Source of the DNA: Isotricha intestinalis
Lineage: Eukaryota; Ciliophora; Litostomatea; Vestibuliferida; Isotrichidae
Length of the DNA: 21,084 nt
Direction of reading: 5' to 3'
Assembly (NCBI GenBank): GCA_023807065.1
Contig: JAJJLU010000722.1
Location: forward strand, 1 to 21,084
The notes below the pieces were generated by a model. The model made no database searches and was not told the DNA's origin. It saw only the letters and a list, made by a program, of their open reading frames with translations. Positions 7,358-15,310 of the stretch are shown in pieces; the stretch's first letter is position 1, and each line of letters begins with the position of its first letter. A program made the position numbers and the translations under genes.

Positions 7358-9163
7358 ATGAATTTTTTTTCAATTTTTCTATCAGAAATTGATTTTTTCG
7401 GAACTCACTTTCACTTTTATTTAAACGCTTCTAAAAAATTTAAAACAATCTACGGAGGATTATTAACAATTCTAACAATATTTATTATAATAGCATGTAT
7501 AATATTTTTTGGAAGCAATTTATTCTTAAAAACAAATCCAACAATTAATCAAGAAAATGTGAATGAAGGATATTCAATAATAGATTTAAAGAAAGAAAAA
7601 GTAATATTAGCATTTCGAATGGAAAATTTAGATGGTGAATTTGTAGATTTTACAAATAAAATATATCCTATAATATATTATTATTCAAGAAATGAAAATT
7701 CATCTACATATCGTTCTAGTAAAACAGAAGAATATTTATCATATCATATTTGTAATGAAAGTGATTATACTGATATTAATTTAACTCAATATTATGGAAA
7801 ACTATTTTGTATTGATATGAGTAATAAAAACTTTGGAGGTTATTGGGATAATCCTTATATTTTTTATTATGAAATTAGATTATATTTTTGTCCAAATGGA
7901 GAAACTTATTCAAAAAGTAAGAATTGTACTTCAATGGAAACTTTAAATAAAATATTTAATCTTGATGATCCTATGTTATTTAGTTTATATTATCCTGTTT
8001 ATTATTTTGATCATAATTCATTGAAACAACCTTTAAATAAAAATTATAAAAATTACTTTTATTATCTTAATCATAAATTACAAAAAAATGATAGAATATA
8101 TATTAAACATTATATTTTATATGATGATCAAGGATGGATGTTTGTAAATAAAAAAAAAAAAAGTGTTTGGGGAGTTGATGATATTAAAAGTGATTTTTCT
8201 TATTTTACTGAAGAACAATTAACAAAAGAAAATTCAAGTAGTTTATTTTATTTAATGAATATTTATATGACTCCTGAAAAAACTTATTATTCTAGATTTT
8301 ATACTAAAATTCAAGATGTGATGGCTGAAGTTGGAGGTTTAATTGGAGTTTTTTCTTCTATTATTAGAATTTTCTGTAATTTTATTAATAGTAAATTTCA
8401 AAAAATTAAAATTCTTGATTTTTTATTTGATATTTATGATGACAATCGTTTTAATTCAAATTATTTTAATAAAAAATTCCGTAAATATGATAAAAATTAT
8501 ATTATTGTTAATAAAGACATATCAAGTTGTGAAAATATTAATAAAAATAATTATGATAATAATAAAAATAATGGTACAATAGTACAAATGAAAAATAATG
8601 AAAGTAATGATAAAATAAATACACTTTCTCTTTTTTCTCTTTGTAATATTAATAAAAATAATAGAAATTCAATTTCTGATTCTTTAGATTCAAAAACTAA
8701 ATCAATTAAATTTGAAAGAAATAAAACTAAATTATTTGAAAAGCCTTTAACATTAAGTGTTATTTTAAGAAAAGATTTTCAAATATATTGTCAAAATAAT
8801 TGTAAATTATATTCAGATAAAAAAAAAATAAATGAATTTTTTAATAAGTATTATTTGGTTGATTGGTTTTATAAAGAATCTTGTGAAGTTTTAAATTATT
8901 TAGATAAGAGTAAATTACTTATTTTTATTCAAAATTTTATTTTAAATCAAGAACAAATTAAAGGATTATATTTAAGTAGAAAAATTTGCTTGAGTGAAAT
9001 TAAAGAAATTAAAAATATGAAAAATAATATTAATGAAAAAGAATTTGTTAAAAATATGAGTAAATATTTTAAAAACGCAAAAATTGAAAATAAATTTTCA
9101 AAAATTGATGATTTTATTTATGAAATTATTGATGATAATATAAAAATGAAGATTGAACAATAA
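7358..9163 (+). CDS. Two-TM membrane protein of a ciliate-expanded family
   Basis: This encodes a 601-residue protein. A cytosolic N-terminus (FFGTHFHFYLNASKKFKTIYGG) leads into TM1 (about 34-56). A lumenal or extracellular domain (about 60-320) has four cysteines, C132, C151, C178 and C190, and several N-glycosylation sequons. The block YSRFYTKIQDVMAEVGGLIG (about 311-330) then enters TM2 (about 321-345). The cytosolic tail has an Asn-rich linker and a C-terminal helical region (450-600). From memory, a start like 'DFFG... F.T..GG', two TMs, and a 'KIQDVxAEIGG' entry to TM2 are features of a very large family of uncharacterised ciliate transmembrane proteins. The layout (N-terminal TM, lumenal domain, second TM) also resembles ERGIC-type proteins. 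The start is the first ATG after a poly-A leader. Function unknown; likely in the endomembrane system or plasma membrane. Confidence 0.7.
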   Translation: MNFFSIFLSEIDFFGTHFHFYLNASKKFKTIYGGLLTILTIFIIIACIIFFGSNLFLKTNPTINQENVNEGYSIIDLKKEKVILAFRMENLDGEFVDFTNKIYPIIYYYSRNENSSTYRSSKTEEYLSYHICNESDYTDINLTQYYGKLFCIDMSNKNFGGYWDNPYIFYYEIRLYFCPNGETYSKSKNCTSMETLNKIFNLDDPMLFSLYYPVYYFDHNSLKQPLNKNYKNYFYYLNHKLQKNDRIYIKHYILYDDQGWMFVNKKKKSVWGVDDIKSDFSYFTEEQLTKENSSSLFYLMNIYMTPEKTYYSRFYTKIQDVMAEVGGLIGVFSSIIRIFCNFINSKFQKIKILDFLFDIYDDNRFNSNYFNKKFRKYDKNYIIVNKDISSCENINKNNYDNNKNNGTIVQMKNNESNDKINTLSLFSLCNINKNNRNSISDSLDSKTKSIKFERNKTKLFEKPLTLSVILRKDFQIYCQNNCKLYSDKKKINEFFNKYYLVDWFYKESCEVLNYLDKSKLLIFIQNFILNQEQIKGLYLSRKICLSEIKEIKNMKNNINEKEFVKNMSKYFKNAKIENKFSKIDDFIYEIIDDNIKMKIEQ

Positions 9164-9273
9164 ATAAAAAATTTGATATTTTTTCTGTTTTAATTATAAT
9201 GAAAAAATAGAAAAATAATTTTTTATTATAAAAAAAATGATTTTATGGAAAATTTTTATTTTTTTTTTTATTT
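9164..9273. terminator. Convergent 3' ends of two-TM protein and EAPP-like genes
   Basis: These 110 bp of A/T sequence lie between the stop at 9161-9163 (plus) and the stop at 9274-9276 (minus). No specific signal can be resolved. Confidence 0.3.
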
Positions 9274-9969
9274 TTATATATAATTATATATTATATAATT
9301 TTCATTTATATTATTATAAAATCCGATTTCATTATTACAATTAATACATTTTAAAGAAACTAAATTTTTTTCTTCATCTTCTAAAATATCTTTTAAATAA
9401 TCTTTTATTTCAACAATTTCTTTTTTGGAACGTTTATTTTTATCTAAATTTAAATTAGGAATTTTAGAATTAAAATTTAATTTAATTATATCTAAAATTT
9501 CTTTAGCATTATATACTTTAAAAAAATCTTTAAAAAAATTTTTACTTTTTTTACATATTTTATAACTTTTTTCATCATTAATAAAATTTTTCGATAAAAT
9601 ATTAAAACAAAAAGAACAAGAAATTTGTATTTTTGAATTATTTTTTTTTTTTTGAATTGATAAACTATCAATTTTATCTAAATAACCACAATATAAAAAT
9701 TCATTTTTAATATTATCATTTAATAATTTATTAAAGTAAATATCTTTTTTTATTTTTTCTGAATTTATTTCTATTGAATCTTCTAATTCTTTATTATCTA
9801 AAGAATAAAAATTATTTTTATTAATTAAACCTTCTTTTTCATATTCTTCTATTAATTTATGGTTTTTTTCAATATTTTCTTTATCAAACTTACATTTAAT
9901 AATAATATTATTGTTATTGTTATTATGTTTAGAAAACATTTCTTCTAAATTATCTTCTTCAATTTCCAT
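9274..9969 (-). CDS. EAPP-like zinc-ribbon protein
   Basis: This encodes a 231-residue protein. The acidic N-terminus is followed by two Cys-x2-Cys knuckles, C118/C121 (CSFC) and C208/C211 (CINC), separated by about 86 residues that include NDEKSYKICKKS and a basic patch near 178-184 (NKRSKKE). The C-terminus, VSLKCINCNNEIGFYNNINE then a short aromatic end, matches the pattern of E2F-associated phosphoprotein (EAPP): a 'CPxC ... HESYK ... KKRR ... MCxxCxxEVAVYD' layout ending in an aromatic strand. In animals EAPP is a nuclear protein that binds E2F and affects cell-cycle transcription. In protists only the conserved zinc core is expected, and its role is unknown. The family's CxxxC after the first knuckle is reduced here. 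It lies 76 bp downstream of the acyltransferase-3 gene on the same strand. An unrelated zinc ribbon is the main alternative. Confidence 0.6.
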   Translation of the reverse strand: MEIEEDNLEEMFSKHNNNNNNIIIKCKFDKENIEKNHKLIEEYEKEGLINKNNFYSLDNKELEDSIEINSEKIKKDIYFNKLLNDNIKNEFLYCGYLDKIDSLSIQKKKNNSKIQISCSFCFNILSKNFINDEKSYKICKKSKNFFKDFFKVYNAKEILDIIKLNFNSKIPNLNLDKNKRSKKEIVEIKDYLKDILEDEEKNLVSLKCINCNNEIGFYNNINENYIIYNYI

Positions 9970-10045
9970 AAAATTAAATAGAAATAAAAAAAATAAAAAT
10001 AAAAATAAATAAATGTATTATTAAAAAAACTAATACTATATAAAT

Positions 10046-12079
10046 TTAATTTCCTTCTTTCAAATTAATTTCTTCATCATTTAACCCAATATAATTATTT
10101 CTTTGAAGAATTGAATTTTCATTATTATCATAATCAATCTTTTTATTAATATATTCATTTCCAAAATTAATTAATTCAACATCAAATTTCTTTTTTATCA
10201 TTTTTAAAAAAGGACTTTCAAAAAAAGGTAAAATAACATAACCAAATAAAACAGAAGTAATATAAATTCCTAAAGTAAAAAATAATAAATCAGCATTTCC
10301 TTGATAAATAATTCCAGCATATTGATAAAGAAACATATTAATAAAATAATCATGAAAAATTAAAACTCCCATTCCTGCATTATTTAAAATTTCATAACAG
10401 TTAAAAGATAAAAGTTTTTTTATCAAAGTTAATTTATTTAATAATATTAAATGAATTATCATTCCTAATCCAAAAACATAAAAATCTTTTGTAAAAGTTA
10501 ATAATAAAGCATTTCCTAAAACACTAACATTATAATGATTTGTTACACTTGAAGTCCAGAAAATAAATTGAAAAATAAATAATCCAATAAATAAGAAAGA
10601 ATAATAATACTTATTATTATTAATTAATAAATTATTAAATTTAAATATAATATCTTTTTCTTCATTAAAATCTTCATAAGATCTATCTTTAAAATCATTA
10701 ACATAAATTTCACTATGAATAAATAAATAAGAAAAAAACATTCCTATTAAAAAAGAATTTACTCTTTCATAAGGTTTTGAAAAATATAAAAAAGTAAAAG
10801 GATCAGTATTAGGATCAGTATTTCTAACATCATTATAAGTAAATTTATATTTAACCATAATTTTAATTTGAATAACACAAGAAATAAAATAAAAAAAAGC
10901 AAAAATGAAAATTCTCAAAATTTTTTTTTTGTAACAAAAATAAAATATTAAAGTAAATAAAAAACAATATTGAATTAAAGAAGAAATATACCATAAATTA
11001 CAAATACAAACTCTATTATTATTATCATATACCATAAAATTGTTAATAAATAATAAATTATGCCAAAAATTTTTTTCACATCCTCCAATTAAAGTTTTCA
11101 TCATTTGATAATTAGGACCATTAGTTAAGAAAGGAGTTAAAATCCAAGCAGAAAAAGTATAATAAAACATTATTGGTAAAAATCTAAAATATCTTTGAAA
11201 AATATTAAAAAGAATATTTCTTCTATTTTCTTTGTTTTTTATATTTGATTTTTTATTTAAACTATAATAATAAAAAAAGCCTGATATATATAAATAAGTA
11301 TCAACTGTAAAAAAAGCACTTGAAATTATTGGAAAATACCATTTTAAACTTAAAAAATACATATCTGCCATATTTTTAACATAATAAGCTGGAATTTGAG
11401 TAAATTCTCCTAATATTAAATAAATTGAATTTATTACTCTAATTCCATTAAAAATTTTTAAATTTTTTTCTGTTTGATTTTTCGGTTTTTTTATTCTGAA
11501 ATTTTCCATAAAATTTTCCCTTATGTTAAAATTGTTTAATAGTGAATTTTCAGGGAAAAAAAAATTCGAAATTGGTAAAATAAAAATAAATATAAAACAA
11601 ATAATTAAATAAATAATAAAATGAATTTTATATTTCTTTTTATTATTAATAGATTCTTCTTCAGGGTCGAAAAATTCAATAGAATTTTCATTAAGTAAAT
11701 TAAAGTTAAAATTATTTTTAAGAAAAATAAATAAATTATTAATACTGTTTTTTAATATTTTAACATTACATTCTTTAAAATAACATAAACCAATAAATTG
11801 AGTATAATTATCCATTGAAGCAGATAATAAATAATAATTAGCATAAGGTATTTTTTTACATCCATAATAATTTCCTAAATCTTCTAAAAACGTTCCTGTG
11901 TTTATTAATAATTTATAAATATCTTCAAATTCTTTTGAATATGGCTTTTTTGTTATTAAATGATTTATTAACATACTTCCATATTTTTCACATTTTGTGT
12001 CGTTTGAAAAATTTTTTTTTGAATAGATTATTTCATTTAGAATTATTATTATTAAAGTTTTTAAGGAAAGAAGGAACAT
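10046..12079 (-). CDS. NRF-6-like acyltransferase-3 family multi-pass membrane protein
   Basis: This encodes a 677-residue protein, near the usual size for the NRF-6 (nose resistant to fluoxetine) group. A signal peptide or anchor (1-20) precedes a lumenal NRF-type domain (about 25-145) with cysteines C30, C74, C99 and C104. TM1 is about 151-172, then the acyltransferase-3 core (205-630) with about ten hydrophobic spans. Family blocks seen are NGIRVINSIYLILGEF (211-226), FFTVDTYLYISGFF (256-269), RYFRFLPIMFY (296-306), FWHNLLFINNF (338-348), and KPYERVNSFLIGMFFSY (435-451). The family moves acyl groups across or at membranes; in animals the NRF group is linked to lipid and drug transport, with poorly known substrates. 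The first block normally ends 'ILGHT' with a His important for catalysis; here it is Glu225, so activity is doubtful. The N-terminal portion uses A-ending codons, the C-terminal portion T-ending ones. Confidence 0.85.
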   Translation of the reverse strand: MFLLSLKTLIIIILNEIIYSKKNFSNDTKCEKYGSMLINHLITKKPYSKEFEDIYKLLINTGTFLEDLGNYYGCKKIPYANYYLLSASMDNYTQFIGLCYFKECNVKILKNSINNLFIFLKNNFNFNLLNENSIEFFDPEEESINNKKKYKIHFIIYLIICFIFIFILPISNFFFPENSLLNNFNIRENFMENFRIKKPKNQTEKNLKIFNGIRVINSIYLILGEFTQIPAYYVKNMADMYFLSLKWYFPIISSAFFTVDTYLYISGFFYYYSLNKKSNIKNKENRRNILFNIFQRYFRFLPIMFYYTFSAWILTPFLTNGPNYQMMKTLIGGCEKNFWHNLLFINNFMVYDNNNRVCICNLWYISSLIQYCFLFTLIFYFCYKKKILRIFIFAFFYFISCVIQIKIMVKYKFTYNDVRNTDPNTDPFTFLYFSKPYERVNSFLIGMFFSYLFIHSEIYVNDFKDRSYEDFNEEKDIIFKFNNLLINNNKYYYSFLFIGLFIFQFIFWTSSVTNHYNVSVLGNALLLTFTKDFYVFGLGMIIHLILLNKLTLIKKLLSFNCYEILNNAGMGVLIFHDYFINMFLYQYAGIIYQGNADLLFFTLGIYITSVLFGYVILPFFESPFLKMIKKKFDVELINFGNEYINKKIDYDNNENSILQRNNYIGLNDEEINLKEGN

Positions 12080-12170
12080 TTTTTAAATTTATTTATATAA
12101 ATATTTTTATTACGTCATTTTTTATAAGTTAAAAAAATTGTTTTTTTTAATTTAAAAAATAATTGTTTTA
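12080..12170. promoter_or_regulatory. Short divergent promoter region
   Basis: Only 91 bp lie between the acyltransferase-3 start (minus) and the coiled-coil gene start (plus). Any shared promoter must be very compact. A/T only, with T-runs and A-runs and no clear motif. Confidence 0.4.
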
Positions 12171-13082
12171 ATGGAAAAGAAAAATGATAATAAAGAAAAT
12201 AAAGAAATTAATAATAATAATTCTCAAGAAAAATCTAGTGAGAATGTATTAAAAAAAATATTATTAATTTTAGAAAATTATATAGATAATAATTTAGAAA
12301 GTAAAGAAAAATTAGAAAAAACTTTATGTTATATTTTAGATTGTATAGAAAATATAATTCAAGGAAATTATATAATTTTTTCTAATTCAGAATATTTAAA
12401 TATAATAAAAGAATTAGAAATTAAATTAAAAGAATATATTGAAAGAGAAAAACAATTAATAGAAGAAAATTCAATTCTTCAATTTGAAATAATTTCGTGT
12501 CAAAAAATTTTAGAACAAAATAAAACAATTAAAAAAGAAGAATATGAATTAATAATAAAAAAATTAAAAAAAAAATTTCAAGAAGAAAAAAGTTTATATA
12601 AATTAAATGAAATAAGATATTTTGATAAAATAAAAGAATTAACTAAAATAAATAGAGATTTAAATAAAAAAATAGAAGAATTAGAAAAGGAAAAATTAGA
12701 AAAAAAGAAAAGAACAATTTCAGCTTATAATAAAAAAAACAATAACTTACAAAAAGGAAATTCAAGTATGAATATTTTTCATAAAAATACTTCATTTGAT
12801 ATTAATAATTCAATAAAAACAATAAATGAAAGTTTTGATTTTTACAAAAAAAAAGTTATTGATTTTAAAAGTAAAAACTCTTTACAAAATAGATTTCGAT
12901 TATATAAATATTATCAAAAGAATAAAAATACAGATTTACAAAATAAATTTTTTATAAATCAAAATTATGATAAATTTAATTATATAATAAATAATAATAA
13001 TAAACATATTAAACATCTTTTACCAAGAAATCCTTTTGATAGAAAAGAAAAACATTATTATAGTGCTTTTTTAAAATATTAA
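12171..13082 (+). CDS. Coiled-coil protein, function unknown
   Basis: This encodes a 303-residue protein. After a charged, Asn-rich leader (1-20), residues 26-65 form a helical region (VLKKILLILENYIDNN and TLCYILDCIENIIQG). Residues about 78-180 are a long coiled coil (EYLNIIKELEIKLKEYIERE through KIEELEKEKLEKKKR). The C-terminal 120 residues are basic and low-complexity, with LPRNPFDRKEKHYYS near the end. No domain, signal or membrane span is recognised. It is the first of three tandem plus-strand genes, 55 bp upstream of the next start. A centrosomal, basal-body or cytoskeletal part would fit such an architecture, but nothing here is specific. Confidence 0.6.
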   Translation: MEKKNDNKENKEINNNNSQEKSSENVLKKILLILENYIDNNLESKEKLEKTLCYILDCIENIIQGNYIIFSNSEYLNIIKELEIKLKEYIEREKQLIEENSILQFEIISCQKILEQNKTIKKEEYELIIKKLKKKFQEEKSLYKLNEIRYFDKIKELTKINRDLNKKIEELEKEKLEKKKRTISAYNKKNNNLQKGNSSMNIFHKNTSFDINNSIKTINESFDFYKKKVIDFKSKNSLQNRFRLYKYYQKNKNTDLQNKFFINQNYDKFNYIINNNNKHIKHLLPRNPFDRKEKHYYSAFLKY

Positions 13083-13137
13083 TTTATATTTTTTTAAATT
13101 ATTTAAGTTTATTTTTAGTAATTTTAAAAAATTTATA

Positions 13138-15202
13138 ATGGAAATTAATGAAATAGACAATTATTTTAAAAATGCAAATGAAATAAATATTTCAAAAGAT
13201 TTTTCCTCAATAAATTTAGATTATATAAATCAATTTGAGTAAATTTTATAATTTTAAAAGTATTATTAGTTTTTCTAGACAATTTTTATATCCAATTTTT
13301 ATTAAAAAAATACCTTTTTACTTAAATTTAAATAAAAAAAATAATGTCGTAAATTATGAAAAACAAATTTTTAATTCAATTCAAAAAAATTCAGAAGAAA
13401 TTTTACATAAAATTAAAAATAAATTAACAAATAAACAAGAAGAAGAAATTAATTATTATGAATTTCAAATATTTAAATTAATTTCTCTTTTAATTTTCTG
13501 TAATTTTTTCCAAAAAAAAAATGTTGAAGAATTTCAAGAAGAAGAAATTAAAATAAATATTGGAAAATATCTTAAAAAATATTATGATTTAAAATTTGAT
13601 TACTTATTAAAGTTTTTAAAAGAAATGATTACTTTAATTCCTTATTTTGATTCTATAAAACAAAAAATTATTTTAATTATGAGAATTCAAAATATTGATG
13701 ATAATTTCATTGAAAATTTTAATGGAAAAAAAATTGAAAAAAATACTTCTTCAATGAATAAATTAAAAAGAAATTTAAAAGAAACAAATAATTCATTTAA
13801 TTCAAAAGAAGACAATAATAGTAATAATATGAATGAAAGTATGAATAATAATAATGATAGTAATAATATTATGAATAAATATAATAATGATAATAATATT
13901 AAGAACAATAGTATGAATAATAATAATAATATTAATAACATTATTCATAATAAAAATAATCATAATAATGATAATAAAAATATTAATAATAAGAATCATA
14001 TAAATGATAAAGTTTCTAATAATAATCAAGATGATAAAATTGATAATTTAAATGAATGTTTAATTAATGATATGATTGAGGAAAAAGAAAATAATGAAAA
14101 CATCAACATATCAAACATAAACCAAAATCATAATTATTATATAACCCAACCAAAATATGAAAATATAATTCAAACAAATAACTTTTTAAACTCAGCTTCT
14201 TCAGAATCAAATTCATTAAATGAAAACCCTTATAATCCAGAAATAGATAAAAAAATAAATGAAAAAAACCAATTTCAAAATAATAATCTCTTTACAAACA
14301 ATAATGATAATAATATTAATAATATTATCAAAAATAATAATGACAATAATATATATTCAAATAACTTTTTAGGTAAGAAAAAAAAAGTAGATAAGAAAAT
14401 AAATAATTTAAATATTCAAGAATCACTTAATGCTTTATATCAACCAAATAATAATAATATAGATACAATAATAAGTGAAAATCTTTCTTCATTTGATGAA
14501 AGTTTTATTCCGCATAATGTTTCAGATTTAACTAATCCTTTTCTTATTGATTTTATTAAACTTGATCCTGAAGTAGATAAAACAACTTTAAAAAAAAAAA
14601 GTTTTCCTTTAAATGAAATTGAAGAAAAAATGAATAATTATCAATATAATAAATTAACAGAACCTTTTCAATTTATAAGTCAGAATTTTACTAATAATTA
14701 TAATTTAAATAATAATTATTATGATAATAATAATAATAACAATTTAAATGGAATTAATTCACGATTAAAAAATCTACCTATTGTTTATAATGAAATTGAA
14801 GAAAATGATTATTTTGAAAATAAAAAAATTTCTAAATTAGAAACAGCAAAAAAAATGTTATCAAATAAAAAAGAATTAAATAAAGAAAAAGATAATAATA
14901 ACAATCATTATAATTATTATAACTATAATAATAATAACAATAATAATTATTACAATCATTATAATTACTTTTCTAATAATAATAAAAATGAAGTAGATAA
15001 AAATGCATTAAAAAAATTTATTCATAAAACATTTTATCCTAGAAGTGGTTTAAGTAGTGATACTTCAATTAAAAATAGTAATATTAGTAATTCTATTTTA
15101 GTTCCTGGAACTCCTAATAATCAAGAAAGCTTTGAAGATTTTGATTCTTTTCATTTAAATAGTAATTTATTTCATTATTACAATCAAAAACAAGAACATT
15201 AA
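13138..15202 (+). CDS. Asn-rich protein with N-terminal helical domain, spliced gene, function unknown
   Basis: I predict two exons. Exon 1 runs from the ATG at 13138 to 13238 (MEINEIDNYFKNANEINIS...) and hits a TAA at 13240 unless a small intron is removed. Exon 2 continues the open frame to the TAA at 15200-15202. The product is 677 residues with the 31-nt intron or 680 with the 22-nt version. Reading exon 2 alone would require a TTG start at 13235, inside the intron boundary, which is unlikely. Residues about 35-185 are a predicted helical, hydrophobic-patterned domain that looks folded. After that come Asn tracts, and a C-terminal Ser/Pro region (FYPRSGLSSDTS, SILVPGTPNNQESFEDFD) with possible SP/TP phosphorylation sites. 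Family not recognised. The Asn tracts lie at 13805-14040, 14700-14750 and 14890-14980. Confidence 0.65.
13239..13269 (+). other. Very short spliceosomal intron (31 nt, or 22 nt ending at 13260)
   Basis: The frame from the ATG at 13138 meets TAA at 13240-13242, exactly inside a GTAAAT donor. Removing 13239-13269 (donor GTA, acceptor TAG) or 13239-13260 (acceptor AAG) restores the long downstream frame; both preserve phase and differ by three codons. I prefer the TAG acceptor because tiny ciliate introns usually end TAG. No other gene here needs an intron. Confidence 0.7.
13800..14060 (+). repeat. AAT-rich triplet tract coding poly-Asn
   Basis: Interrupted AAT/AAC triplets mixed with AGT, ATG, GAT and CAT encode an Asn-rich stretch with Met, Ser, Asp and His within the spliced gene. 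Similar shorter tracts are at 14700-14750 and 14890-14990. They are typical of slippage-prone low-complexity insertions and are not conserved domains. Confidence 0.8.
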
Positions 15203-15310
15203 ATTTGAAAATTTTTATTAATTTTTATTATTTTTTTTTATAAAAAAAAATAAAAAATTAATTTATTTTCTTATTTGTAAAATAATTTAAATTTAAATTT
15301 AAAAAATAAT

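Noticed and set aside
5868..12079. A functional metabolic or defence gene cluster linking uridine kinase, membrane protein, zinc protein and acyltransferase
   Set aside because: The genes are on mixed strands, belong to unrelated families, and eukaryotic adjacency is weak evidence for a shared pathway.
13235..13300. TTG start codon for the long Asn-rich frame
   Set aside because: TTG initiation is not expected in a eukaryotic nuclear gene, and an upstream ATG exon joined by a micro-intron explains the frame better.
13800..14060. Tandem triplet tracts as a CRISPR or satellite array
   Set aside because: They are in-frame codon repeats within a gene, without spacers or a fixed direct repeat.
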